A program made the translations under genes and the position numbers. DNA of 64,000 bases from JADGOV01 sp963814355 (GTDB lineage: Bacteria > Actinomycetota > Actinomycetes > JADGOV01): the NCBI GenBank assembly GCA_963814355.1, contig CAWFCZ010000018.1, positions 124,001 through 188,000 on the forward strand. The letters are read 5' to 3'. Position 1 is the stretch's first letter. Every line of letters starts with the position of its first letter. A model generated the notes under the pieces. It worked only from the letters and a program-made list of their open reading frames with translations, was not told where the DNA came from and made no database searches. Shown here piece by piece: positions 1 to 8,454 of this stretch.

Positions 1-471
1 TTCAATCCGCTGGGACTGCCGATGTCGCCGATGATGCTGCTCGGGCTGGTAGGACCGGCGATCGCACTGCACAGCGGCGAGACGCTGGCTGAGGCCTTCC
101 CAGACCGGTTCTCGGTGTCCCCGAACCTGCGGCGGATCGTGGAAGCTGGTAAGCCAGGGGTGTACACCTTCGCCGGTGGCAAGCCGGCGATCGACCCGGA
201 AGTGGCCGGCATGCTGCAGCTGGGCAACACGGTACGCACCGCAGACGAGGTTCGGCAGCGGGCGCTGGCGGGCCTCGCCGAGGAGATTCGGCTGATGCTG
301 GACGAGCGTGTGGTGGCCGAGGCCCAGGACATCGACCTTTCGATGATCATGGGCGCGGGTTGGCCGTTCCACATCGGTGGCATCACCCCCTACCTGGACC
401 GGACCGGCGTATCGGAGAGGGTCACCGGCAGCCGCTTCCTGCCCCGGGGCGTCGCCAGCCTCCCCGCGTAG
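1..471 (+). CDS. 3-hydroxyacyl-CoA dehydrogenase / fatty-acid oxidation complex alpha subunit, 3' end only
   Basis: The reading frame is open from base 1 and ends at 469-471, giving 156 C-terminal residues of a longer protein. They resemble the second helical 3-hydroxyacyl-CoA dehydrogenase C-terminal domain of FadB/FadJ-type multifunctional enzymes: an NPLGLPMSP segment at the very start, LVGPAIALH, then FPDRF and, near the end, AGWPFHIGGITPYLDR. Family knowledge: this enzyme performs the hydration and NAD-dependent oxidation steps of beta-oxidation in the cytoplasm. The hydratase and Rossmann parts lie outside the window, so full domain composition cannot be seen. A strong hairpin follows at 533-586. 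Confidence 0.85.
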   Translation, partial: FNPLGLPMSPMMLLGLVGPAIALHSGETLAEAFPDRFSVSPNLRRIVEAGKPGVYTFAGGKPAIDPEVAGMLQLGNTVRTADEVRQRALAGLAEEIRLMLDERVVAEAQDIDLSMIMGAGWPFHIGGITPYLDRTGVSERVTGSRFLPRGVASLPA

Positions 472-532
472 CAGCCGCCGGTACGCGGCCGCGGTCTGTG
501 CGCTCAGCCGCGCACCAGCCGTCCGCTCAACG

Positions 533-586
533 GTGATCCAGGGCCCGTCAGCCACCCCAGAGGGTGGTGGACGGGCCCTGGATCAC
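533..586. terminator. Long perfect hairpin between convergent genes
   Basis: A 17-bp perfect inverted repeat, arms 533-549 and 570-586, encloses a second short stem (CCACCC/GGGTGG). It lies between the fadB-like gene and the convergent histidine kinase gene. There is no T-tract on either side, as is common for actinobacterial terminators. Likely bidirectional. Confidence 0.8.
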
Positions 587-663
587 GTTCGGGGCTGCTG
601 GACCTCGTTCGGGCGTGCTGGGTCACGTCCGGGCCACGTGGACCACGTTCGGGCCGGCCGGCC
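584..663. repeat. Four tandem ~20-bp units overlapping the kinase 3' end
   Basis: Units at 584-603, 604-623, 624-643 and 644-663 each begin with CACGTTCGGG or a one- or two-base variant (CTCGTTCGGG, CACGTCCGGG), followed by a less conserved ten bases. The first unit shares bases with the terminator stem. The last two encode the C-terminal residues of the kinase on the minus strand, so the repeat appears to have rewritten the gene's tail. Confidence 0.7.
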
Positions 664-2044
664 GGCCGGGCAGTACGAGGCGGAACGCCGCGCCGCCGCT
701 CGGGGTGCTGGCCACGGTCAGTTCGCCGCCATTCACCACGGCGAGCTCGCGGGCGATGGCCAAGCCGAGCCCGCTGCCACCGCCCGCCCGAGTCCGGGCG
801 TCGTCGAGGCGGGTGAAGCGCTCGAAGATCCGTTCATGGTCTCCCGTGGCGATCCCGTCGCCGTCGTCGGCCACCGTCAAGGTGTCGCCGGCGGCGACGA
901 TCTCCACTCGGCTGCGGGCGTGCCGGCGGGCGTTGTCCAGCAGATTCTGCACGATCCGGCGGACGTCGTGCGGGTCGCCGTACGCGCTGCCCACGCCGGA
1001 CACGGTCACTTCCGGTGCGCTGCCCGGCCGAGCGCGCCCGACCTGCCCGGCACCGGCGGCCACCTCACTCGCCACGGCGGCTAGATCGAGCGACCTGCCT
1101 GCCGGCATCCGGCGTTCGTCCAGGCGGGCCAAGGTCAGAAGGTCGTCCACTAGCGTGGACAGCCGCAGCACCTCGGGCAGCAACTCGGTGGCCACCGACC
1201 TCTCCCCCGGGGTACGGGGATGGGCCTGTGCGACCTCGAGCTGGGTACGGAGCGCGGTCAGCGGTGATCGCAGCTCGTGCGCCGCGTCGGCCAGAAAGAT
1301 CCGCTGGCGGGTGCCGGCGAGGGCCAGCCGGTCGAGCATCCGGTTCAAGGTTGTGGCCAGCCGAGCCACCTCGTCCGCGCCCGGCGGGACCGGAAGCACT
1401 CCGCCGCCGCCGACATCGCTGATCCGCTCCGCACGCCGCCGCAGCGCGCCGACCGGGCGCAACGCCGATCCGGCCAGTACCCAGGAGCCGGAAGCCACCG
1501 CCACGAGCAGCAGCGGCAGCACGACCAGCAGGGTGCGGCGTAGCTCGCCGAGGGTGTCGAGAACGTCGTTCAGTGGGACAGCGGCGATGACCGTCACCGG
1601 CGCACTGGCCGGCTGACCAGCTGACGCAGCGCCCGTGGTCGCCTCGAGCAGCACGATCCGCAGCGGCTCACCGGTCAACCGCTCGTCGTCATAGCTGCGT
1701 GGGGTGTCCCGCGGCCACGTGGCGAGTTGCTCCGGGGCGAGCAGCGCCAGGGTCCGGGAGGCCGACAGCGACGACGCCAGCACCGAGTTGTGCCGGTCGA
1801 CCACCTGGACCAACTCGGCGCCGCCGCTGCCCGCCGGCAAGACGGGCGGCAGCCGGTCGCTGGCCACCAACTGGCGCACCAGGTCCGCGCGCTGACGCAG
1901 ACCGGCGTCGAGTTGCTCGATCCGGCTGTGAGTGAAGGCCAGCGCCAGCGCCGCGGCCCCGGCCGCCAACCCGAGAGCCAGGGCGCCGCTGGCCACCAGC
2001 GTGAGGCGCGCCCGCAGCGATCGGCGCCGCCACCAGCGCATCAC
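623..2044 (-). CDS. Two-component sensor histidine kinase
   Basis: A 473-residue membrane sensor kinase. Visible order: transmembrane segment about 14-37, extracytoplasmic sensor region about 38-168, second transmembrane segment about 170-193, HAMP linker, HisKA with phospho-acceptor His256 in DAAHELRSPLTAL, and HATPase with N box NLLDNARRHA, G1 VADDGDGI and G2 GSGLGLAI. It autophosphorylates and passes phosphate to the response regulator encoded just upstream, whose stop codon overlaps its start by four bases (ATGA at 2041-2044). The signal is unknown. The last residues are encoded in the tandem repeat at 584-663, so the extreme C-terminus is probably not conserved. Confidence 0.93.
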   Translation of the reverse strand: MMRWWRRRSLRARLTLVASGALALGLAAGAAALALAFTHSRIEQLDAGLRQRADLVRQLVASDRLPPVLPAGSGGAELVQVVDRHNSVLASSLSASRTLALLAPEQLATWPRDTPRSYDDERLTGEPLRIVLLEATTGAASAGQPASAPVTVIAAVPLNDVLDTLGELRRTLLVVLPLLLVAVASGSWVLAGSALRPVGALRRRAERISDVGGGGVLPVPPGADEVARLATTLNRMLDRLALAGTRQRIFLADAAHELRSPLTALRTQLEVAQAHPRTPGERSVATELLPEVLRLSTLVDDLLTLARLDERRMPAGRSLDLAAVASEVAAGAGQVGRARPGSAPEVTVSGVGSAYGDPHDVRRIVQNLLDNARRHARSRVEIVAAGDTLTVADDGDGIATGDHERIFERFTRLDDARTRAGGGSGLGLAIARELAVVNGGELTVASTPSGGAAFRLVLPGRPAGPNVVHVART

Positions 2045-2739
2045 CCGGCGCCGGCCCCGCCGGTGGACAGTGGGTGGGGCACCTCCTCGGGTACCCGGTA
2101 GCCGGCCCCCCGTACTGTCTCCACGGTGCCCGCACCCAGCTTGCGCCGCAGGTACCCGACGTAGACCTCGACCACGTTGAGGTCCCCGTCGGCGACCGGG
2201 TCCCAGACCTGGGCGTAGAGCTCCGCCTTGCTCAGCACCGCTCCCGGCTGGCGCAGCAGCGACTCCAGCACAGCGAATTCCCGCATGGTCAGCTCGACGG
2301 GCCGGCCGCCGAGGGTCACCAGGTGGCTGGCCGGATCCAACGCCAGCGCCCCCGCGCGAAGCACGGCCGGGCGTGGCCTGGCCCCGCGCCGCACCAACGC
2401 CCGCAGCCGGGCGAGCAGGACGACAAAAGAGAACGGCTTGGTCAGGTAGTCATCCGCGCCCTCGTCCAAACCGTCCGCCTGGTCGTACTCGCCGTCCTTC
2501 GCCGACAGGATCAGCACGGGCGTCCACACCCGGGCAGCCCGCAGCCGGCGAAGAACGTTGTAGCCGGACAGGCCGGGCAGCATGAGGTCGAGGATGATCA
2601 CGTCGTAAGTCCCGGCCAGCGCCCGCTCCAGCCCGCTGAGCCCGTCGCCGACCACCTCGATCGCGAAACCCTCCGCGCCCAGTCCGCGACGCAGCGCGGC
2701 CGCCAACCCCACCTCGTCCTCCACCAGCAGCAGGCGCAT
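2041..2739 (-). CDS. OmpR/PhoB-family response regulator
   Basis: A 232-residue DNA-binding response regulator. Receiver domain about 1-115 has acidic pocket residues in VEDE, phospho-acceptor Asp51 in ILDLMLPG and Lys101 in YLTKPF. The C-terminal winged helix (about 130-222) has VVEVYVGYLRRKL and ends TVRGAGYRV, the OmpR type. The frame extends far upstream, but the ATG at 2739 gives the canonical MRLLLVEDE start and has a GGTGAG ribosome site. First gene of a two-gene operon with the kinase. It is divergent from a LolA-like/ABC exporter operon starting 92 bp away, which is a natural candidate target. Confidence 0.93.
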   Translation of the reverse strand: MRLLLVEDEVGLAAALRRGLGAEGFAIEVVGDGLSGLERALAGTYDVIILDLMLPGLSGYNVLRRLRAARVWTPVLILSAKDGEYDQADGLDEGADDYLTKPFSFVVLLARLRALVRRGARPRPAVLRAGALALDPASHLVTLGGRPVELTMREFAVLESLLRQPGAVLSKAELYAQVWDPVADGDLNVVEVYVGYLRRKLGAGTVETVRGAGYRVPEEVPHPLSTGGAGAG

Positions 2740-2818
2740 CCGCTCACCCTGGCACCGACGCCGACACCCGGTCGAGCGACGGCCGGACATTCTCAGCCCC
2801 GTCACAGCCGCCCGGGCG

Positions 2819-2824
2819 CAGGAT
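2819..2824 (+). promoter_or_regulatory. Candidate -10 box for leaderless transcript
   Basis: CAGGAT, a one-base variant of TANNNT, lies 6 nt before the ATG at 2831. That would place the transcript start at the start codon. Confidence 0.4.
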
Positions 2825-2830
2825 GGCCTC

Positions 2831-3982
2831 ATGAGTTTCCCTCGCCTCCCCACCGGCGGCACCGGGACGTCGAGCCGCGGCCGGACCCGGGCGCTGCGCT
2901 GGATTGCACCGGTCGGTGTCGTCGGCGTACTCACCGCCACCGTGCTGCTCCCCTCGACTACCACCACCGCCAACGCCCATCCCGAGCTGGCCGCCCGCAG
3001 CGCCGCCCAGCTGCTCGCCGACGTTGCCGGGTCCCGGGTCAGTGCGCTGTCCGGGACCGTGGTGGCGACAGCTCGGTTAGGGCTGCCGCAGCTGCCGGCG
3101 CAGAGTTCGACCGGCACCGGGTCGCCGCTGGCTTTGATCACCGGTAGCCACACCCTGAAGGTGTGGCTAGACGGTCCACAGCGGCAGCGGATTGCCATGA
3201 TCAGCCAGCTGGCCGAGTACGACGTCGTGCACAACGGCCGCGACGTGTGGACGTACACGAGCGAGTCCAATGCTGCCACCCACGCCGTGCTGCCTGCCCT
3301 GCCCGCGGAGGCGAGCGCGGCGGGCGGCGGCTCGGGTGCGGCGGGTGACCCGCGCTCCTACGTGACCCCCGGCGCGGCTGCCGACGCGGCCCTGCGGGCG
3401 GTCGGCCCGACCACGGTCGTCGGCGTCGATCGCAGCGCCCGGGTCGCCGGCCGACCTGCCTACCAACTGGTCCTCACTCCCCGGGACCACACCTCGCTGG
3501 TGACCTCGGTCAAGATCGCCATCGACAGCGCCACCAAGACGCCGCTACGGGTGCAGGTGTGGGGCAGCCGCGATGCGGGCAAGCCGGCCCTGGAAGTCGG
3601 TTTCACCGATGTCCGGTTCCACCGCCCCGCCGCGTCGGTGTTCGCCTTTGCCGCTCCGCCCGGGGCCACGGTCACCAAGCTTCGGATTCCCGCGTCCTCG
3701 GGTAGCGCCCGACCCACCCCGACCCCGGACGCGGCGCCGCAGGTGCTCGGCACCGGCTGGACGTCGGTCGTGGTGATCAAGACCGGTGCGTCAGCGGTCC
3801 AGCACGACGAGGGCGGCCCGAGCGCTGCTCTGCTGGACAAGGTGACCACCCGGGTGCCGCAAGGGCAGTTGCTGAAGACCTCGCTGTTCTCGGCCCTGCT
3901 CACCGATGACGGCCGGCTGCTGGTCGGCGCGGTGGCGCCCGAGCGACTCCAGCGCCTCGCCGCCACCTCCGCGCAACGGTGA
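2831..3982 (+). CDS. Secreted LolA-like / DUF2092-type envelope protein
   Basis: 383 residues. A basic N-terminus, hydrophobic stretch (about 22-42) and TTANA signal-peptidase-type boundary near 47 indicate export. The central part (about 55-275), with alternating strands such as HTLKVWLDGPQRQRIAM and DVWTYTSESN, fits the actinobacterial LolA/DUF2092 half-barrel fold that binds lipids or lipoproteins. A separate C-terminal part (about 300-383) is not recognised. Its stop overlaps a possible GTG start of the next gene, so it belongs to the ABC exporter operon. Inference: it works with the transporter in moving or sensing a lipophilic substrate, possibly under the adjacent two-component system. 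Confidence 0.7.
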   Translation: MSFPRLPTGGTGTSSRGRTRALRWIAPVGVVGVLTATVLLPSTTTTANAHPELAARSAAQLLADVAGSRVSALSGTVVATARLGLPQLPAQSSTGTGSPLALITGSHTLKVWLDGPQRQRIAMISQLAEYDVVHNGRDVWTYTSESNAATHAVLPALPAEASAAGGGSGAAGDPRSYVTPGAAADAALRAVGPTTVVGVDRSARVAGRPAYQLVLTPRDHTSLVTSVKIAIDSATKTPLRVQVWGSRDAGKPALEVGFTDVRFHRPAASVFAFAAPPGATVTKLRIPASSGSARPTPTPDAAPQVLGTGWTSVVVIKTGASAVQHDEGGPSAALLDKVTTRVPQGQLLKTSLFSALLTDDGRLLVGAVAPERLQRLAATSAQR

Positions 3983-4041
3983 CCATCTCCGACGTCGGCC
4001 GGCGAGCCGCCGCGCGGGAGAACGAGGGAGCCGCGCCCGCC

Positions 4042-4995
4042 ATGGCCGACGTCTCATCGGCGGCCGGCACGGCGATCTTCACCCGTACGCTGACGAAGCG
4101 CTTCCGCAGCGGCCAGGTGGCGGTGAACGCGCTCGACCTTGACGTCCCCCGGGGCGCGGTCTACGGCTTCCTCGGCCCCAACGGCAGCGGCAAGACCACC
4201 ACGATCCGGATGCTGCTCGGCTTGGTGGCCCCCACGGCCGGGACGGTGCGGCTGCTGGGTGCCGGGATGCCGGGCGCCGGGGCGGCCGTTCTCCCCCGGG
4301 TGGGGTCCCTGATCGAAGGACCGGCTTTTCATCCGTACCTCTCCGGTCGATCGAACCTGCGACGACTCGACGCCGTCGACCGCAGCGCCGATCCCCGGAC
4401 CAGCCGTCGACGGATCAACGACGCGCTGTCCCGGGTCGGTCTGGCCAACGCCGCCGGCAAGCGCTACCGGCAGTACTCCCTCGGCATGAAGCAGCGGCTC
4501 GGCCTGGCAGCGGCCCTGCTGGCGCCCCGCGAGCTCTTGGTGCTCGACGAGCCGACCAACGGTCTGGACCCGCAGGGCACCCGAGAGGTCCGCGGCCTGA
4601 TCCGCGACCTCGCCGCCGACGGCGCGACGGTCTTCGTATCCTCGCACCTGCTGGCCGAGATCGAGCAGGTGTGCACCCACGTCGGCATCATGAGCCAGGG
4701 CAGCCTCGTCCTGCAGGGCAGCTTGGACGCCCTGCGCGGCGCCCAGGCGGCCACCCTGACGGTGACCACCTCGGACCTGACCGGTGCGGCCGAGGTGTTC
4801 ACCCGGCTGGGGCTGACCGGGCGCAGCGTCGGCACCGACGGGTTCCAGGCCGCCGCCGATTCGGTGCGCCCCGAGGACGTGGCCATCGCGCTGGTGTCGG
4901 CGGGTGTGCCGCTGCAGGGGCTCGCGGTCACCCGCCCGACCCTGGAGGATCTCTTCGTCACCTTGACCGGGGAGGGCTTCGATGTCGCTCGCTGA
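4042..4995 (+). CDS. ABC transporter ATP-binding protein (ABC-2 exporter)
   Basis: 317 residues. Walker A GPNGSGKTTT, signature YSLGMKQRLGLA, Walker B LLVLDEPTNGLDPQG and H-loop SSHLL are all present, followed by a C-terminal extension of the CcmA/DrrA drug- and lipid-export type (DUF4162-like). I prefer the ATG at 4042, 11 nt after a GGAG motif; a GTG at 3979 overlapping the previous stop would add 21 low-complexity residues. Energises the permease encoded next, whose ATG at 4982 lies inside this gene (14-bp overlap). Confidence 0.92.
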   Translation: MADVSSAAGTAIFTRTLTKRFRSGQVAVNALDLDVPRGAVYGFLGPNGSGKTTTIRMLLGLVAPTAGTVRLLGAGMPGAGAAVLPRVGSLIEGPAFHPYLSGRSNLRRLDAVDRSADPRTSRRRINDALSRVGLANAAGKRYRQYSLGMKQRLGLAAALLAPRELLVLDEPTNGLDPQGTREVRGLIRDLAADGATVFVSSHLLAEIEQVCTHVGIMSQGSLVLQGSLDALRGAQAATLTVTTSDLTGAAEVFTRLGLTGRSVGTDGFQAAADSVRPEDVAIALVSAGVPLQGLAVTRPTLEDLFVTLTGEGFDVAR

Positions 4996-5878
4996 GCCGG
5001 TCACCGCCACGTCGTCGAGCGGTGGCCCCCCGACGCAGGCCCGCACCGCGCTGCCGTGGTCCGGCTTCGGCCGGTTGGTGCGCAGCGAGACCAGGCTGGT
5101 CTTCGGCCGACGCCGCAACCAGGTGCTGCTCGCGGCGCTGGGCTGCGTGCCGGTGCTCATCGGGGTCGCCGTCAAGGTCTCCAGCGACAACAACCAGGCA
5201 TCCGGCGGCCCGCCGTTCCTCAACCAGGTCACGTCCAATGGGCTGTTCCTGGTCTTCACCGCCCTGGTGGTCTCGCTGCCGCTGTTCCTACCGCTGGCGG
5301 TGGGCATCGTCAGCGGTGACGCCATCTCCGGCGAAGCCAACCTCGGGACGCTTCGATACCTGCTCACTGTTCCGGTGTCGCGCAGCCGGCTGCTGATCGC
5401 CAAGTGGCTGGGCTCGGCGAGCTTCGCGCTGGCCGCGGTCGCCACCGTGGTGCTGGTGGGCTTGGGCACCGGCGTGGCGCTGTTCCCGATCGGACCGGTG
5501 ACCCTCCTCTCCGGCGACCAGGTGTCATTGGTCAACGGCCTGACGCGCGGTCTGGGCGTGGGTGTGTTCGTGGTGATCTCCCTGCTCGGCCTGGTGACCA
5601 TCGGGCTGTTTATCTCGACCTTGACCGAGGTGCCGGTGGCCGCGATGGCGACCACCGTGGTGCTGGCGGTGATCTCAGCCGTCCTCGACGGGCTTCCGCA
5701 GGTCTCCGCGATCCACCCGTACCTGCTCACGCACCACTGGTACGAGTTCGACCAAATGCTCCGGCTGGCGCCGGACCGCTCCGTCGTGCTCAGCGGTCTC
5801 GCCGTGCAACTCGGGTACATCGGAGTCTTCGGCGCCCTGGCCTGGAGCCGCTTCACCACCGCCGACGTCAGCGCCTGA
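4982..5878 (+). CDS. ABC-2 type transporter permease
   Basis: 298 residues with about six hydrophobic segments (near 45-65, 85-112, 140-170, 185-212, 220-240, 268-290) and a cytoplasmic N-terminus ending RSETRLVFGRRRN, the coupling region seen before the first helix in ABC-2 permeases. GDAISGEANLGTLRYLLTVP is a family hallmark (the E..GT.R..L..P stretch). It pairs with the ATPase upstream as an exporter. Substrate is not deducible; the LolA-like protein in the operon hints at a lipid or lipoprotein. Confidence 0.88.
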   Translation: MSLAEPVTATSSSGGPPTQARTALPWSGFGRLVRSETRLVFGRRRNQVLLAALGCVPVLIGVAVKVSSDNNQASGGPPFLNQVTSNGLFLVFTALVVSLPLFLPLAVGIVSGDAISGEANLGTLRYLLTVPVSRSRLLIAKWLGSASFALAAVATVVLVGLGTGVALFPIGPVTLLSGDQVSLVNGLTRGLGVGVFVVISLLGLVTIGLFISTLTEVPVAAMATTVVLAVISAVLDGLPQVSAIHPYLLTHHWYEFDQMLRLAPDRSVVLSGLAVQLGYIGVFGALAWSRFTTADVSA

Positions 5879-5933
5879 GACGGCCGAACCGCGGGTTCAC
5901 CCGTTCGCCGCTGTTTCCGCCAGAAACGCCCCG

Positions 5934-5939
5934 TACCGT
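5934..5939 (+). promoter_or_regulatory. -10 box TACCGT, leaderless start
   Basis: TACCGT ends 6 nt before the GTG at 5946, so the transcript probably begins at the start codon. No clear -35 is visible. Confidence 0.5.
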
Positions 5940-5945
5940 GAGAAT

Positions 5946-6776
5946 GTGACAGGTTGTGACTCGCCTGACCTGCGTCGAGCCCTGCTTGCGGTAGCGATCG
6001 GGCACGGCCTGGACCTGGCGCCCGATGCCCGCGGTGCCTGCCTGCCGGCACCGGCCGCGGAGTTGGTCAGCTGGGCGGAGTGGGCCGCCGCCCTGGACGG
6101 CGCCGGGCCAGCCAGCTGCTTGGGCCGTGACCGGCTGGCCCGCTACGCCAGGGCCCGACTGGTGGCCGCCAGCGGGATCGCGTTGGTGCCCCGGCCGTTC
6201 GCGATACCCGCCGGTCACCCCTCGCACCCGGGGGCGAGGTGGATCGCCGCGACCGTGCCCGGCGGAATCCTGCACCTGGGGGTCGGTGTCGCCGGCCTCC
6301 ACCCCGACCCGGGCCGGATCACACCACTCCCTCCGGGGGCTACCGGCGCGGCGGAGGACGGTGGTGCCGCGGACCTCGCCGAAGCGCTGGCCTACCTGGA
6401 GCGGATGGCCGAGTTGGCGGTGGCCCGGCTGGCCCGCCGCCCGGACGAGACGCTTCGGCCGATAGGCGACTGCGATGTCCTCACCTTGCTGGCCGCCCGA
6501 ACGTTCCGGGCCGCGCTGGTGGCGCAGCGGCCAGGCAGCCTGCGCGGCCTGCGCACCGCCGCCGTGCCCAGCCGGGACCGTGGCTGGCTGGACCTGCGTC
6601 GGATCGACCCGGAGTTCGTGACCTGCGCCGCCGCGCTCACCGAGCCGGACGACCGGGGCTTCGATCGACCCTTGCTGGTGACCGCCGACGAACTGGTGCT
6701 CGCCGGACCTAAATCCGGGTACCCCCGGCCGGTGGACCATCCCCAGGCGTCACTTCGCCGCGGCCACCGCTCCTGA
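5946..6776 (+). CDS. Conserved actinobacterial hypothetical protein
   Basis: 276 residues, no signal peptide or membrane segment, rich in Ala, Arg, Leu and Pro. I do not recognise a named domain. Two helical halves flank a Gly/Pro-rich centre near 95-140. The GTG start is supported by the -10 box 6 nt upstream and lack of a ribosome site. Its 3' end runs 68 bp into the convergent permease gene, which may mean the last 20 or so residues are not conserved. Confidence 0.6.
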   Translation: MTGCDSPDLRRALLAVAIGHGLDLAPDARGACLPAPAAELVSWAEWAAALDGAGPASCLGRDRLARYARARLVAASGIALVPRPFAIPAGHPSHPGARWIAATVPGGILHLGVGVAGLHPDPGRITPLPPGATGAAEDGGAADLAEALAYLERMAELAVARLARRPDETLRPIGDCDVLTLLAARTFRAALVAQRPGSLRGLRTAAVPSRDRGWLDLRRIDPEFVTCAAALTEPDDRGFDRPLLVTADELVLAGPKSGYPRPVDHPQASLRRGHRS

Positions 6777-8238
6777 CGCTGGCGAAGTCGGGCTCGGTCT
6801 GCAGCCGGCTGTGCCGGGCGCCGTAGAAGAAGTAGACCACCAGTCCAAGGATCATCCAGATGCCAAACCGGATCCAGGTGGCGGCCGGCAGGTTGAGCAT
6901 CAGGTAGAGGCTGGCCAGGGCGGCCAGGATCGGCGTCACCGGCACGCCGGGGCAGGTGAAGGCCCGCTTGAGATCCGGTCGGGTCCGTCGCAGGATGATC
7001 ACTCCGAGGGAGACCAGGATGAAGGCAAACAGGGTGCCGATGTTGACCAGCTCGGCGAGGGTGCCGAGGGAGAAGTAGAACGCCAGCCCGGCCACCACGA
7101 TGCCGGTCGCGATCGACGTGCGGTAGGGCGTACCGAATCTTTCGCTGATCGCGGAGAACACCGGGGGAAGCAGATGGTCCCGACTCATCGCGAAGAACAC
7201 CCGGCTCTGCCCGAGCAGCAGGATCATCATCACCGTCGTCAGGCCGACGATGGCGCCGATCGAGATGAGGTTGGCGAAGCCGGGGCGCCCGACGGACTCG
7301 AAGGCGCTGGCCAGCGGCGCCTTGATGTTCATCTTGTTGTACTTGACCATGCCGGTGACTACCAGGGACACGGCGACGTAGAGCGTGGTGCACACCGCCA
7401 GCGAGGCGATGATCCCGATCGGCAGGTCACGCTGCGGATTCCTGGTCTCCTCGGCCGCGGTGGCCACGATGTCGAAGCCGATGAAGGCGAAGAAGACCAG
7501 TGCGGCGCCGGTGAAAATGCCGGTCACACCGAAGGCGCCGGGCGAGAAGCCCAGGTCCTGCAACAGCGACGGGGCCGATGTGCCGCCGGCGGCGCCCTTG
7601 GAACCGGTCGGAGGGATGAACGGCGAGTAGTTGTGCACCTTGATGTAGAACAGGCCCGCGATGATCACAAACATCACCACGGACAGCTTGATCGCCACCA
7701 TCACGGAGTTGACCTGGGAGGAAACCTTCATGCCGAGGCAGATGACCCCGGTCAAGACGAGCACGATAAGGGCGGCGGCGAAGTCGTGGTGCTGCCCGAT
7801 GAACCACGCGGGCACGTTGATGTTGGCGTTGCCGAGCACCACCTCCAGGTACTCCGACCATCCCACCGCGACCGTCGCCGCGCCGAGTGCGAGTTCGAGG
7901 ATGAGGTCCCAGCCGATGATCCACGCCACCAGCTCGCCAAGGGTGGCGTAGGAGAAGGTGTACGCCGAACCGGCCACCGGCACGGTGGAAGCGAACTCGG
8001 CGTAGCACAGCGCCGCCAGGCCACAGGCAATCGCCGCGAATACGAAGGAGAGGGCGACCGCGGGGCCGGCCTGGATGCCGGCTGCCTTGCCGGTCAGGAC
8101 GAAGATGCCGGTTCCGATGATGACGCCGATGCCGAAGACCGTCAGGTCGATCGGCCCAAGGGTCCGCTTGAGCTGGTGGCCCGGTTCGTCGGTGTCGCGG
8201 ATGGACTGCTCGATCGACTTGGTCTTGAAGGCGTTCAT
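6709..8238 (-). CDS. APC-superfamily amino acid permease (YfnA/CAT type)
   Basis: 509 residues with 12 predicted transmembrane helices. Landmarks are GIGVIIGTGIFVLTG in helix 1 (substrate-binding unwound region), FIGFDIVATAAEETRNPQRD and the VFFAMSRDHLLPP stretch of cationic/neutral amino-acid antiporters. The long frame reaches 8427, but the ATG at 8238 has a strong GGAGAGGTG ribosome site and gives the family's usual N-terminal tail. Monocistronic by layout. Substrate likely an amino acid; which one is not visible. Confidence 0.92.
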   Translation of the reverse strand: MNAFKTKSIEQSIRDTDEPGHQLKRTLGPIDLTVFGIGVIIGTGIFVLTGKAAGIQAGPAVALSFVFAAIACGLAALCYAEFASTVPVAGSAYTFSYATLGELVAWIIGWDLILELALGAATVAVGWSEYLEVVLGNANINVPAWFIGQHHDFAAALIVLVLTGVICLGMKVSSQVNSVMVAIKLSVVMFVIIAGLFYIKVHNYSPFIPPTGSKGAAGGTSAPSLLQDLGFSPGAFGVTGIFTGAALVFFAFIGFDIVATAAEETRNPQRDLPIGIIASLAVCTTLYVAVSLVVTGMVKYNKMNIKAPLASAFESVGRPGFANLISIGAIVGLTTVMMILLLGQSRVFFAMSRDHLLPPVFSAISERFGTPYRTSIATGIVVAGLAFYFSLGTLAELVNIGTLFAFILVSLGVIILRRTRPDLKRAFTCPGVPVTPILAALASLYLMLNLPAATWIRFGIWMILGLVVYFFYGARHSRLQTEPDFASVRSGGRGEVTPGDGPPAGGTRI

Positions 8239-8454
8239 CCGACACCTCTCCAGCGCAGACTCGGCGGCTGACGCGCTGCACGGATCAAACACACCGAACC
8301 GCACTACGTCAAGGAGAACGGGCGTGTCGCCGTGTTGCCGTTCATGTACGGTCCGAACTGGCGATCCGGCCGACGACACGACCTCGGCGAACCGACACCC
8401 GCCGCTGGTCCAGGCCCCGCTGGCCACAGCCAGGGGTGGCTGGCCAGCCCTGAA

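Noticed and set aside
584..663. CRISPR-like array
   Set aside because: Units are directly tandem without spacers and there are no cas genes nearby.
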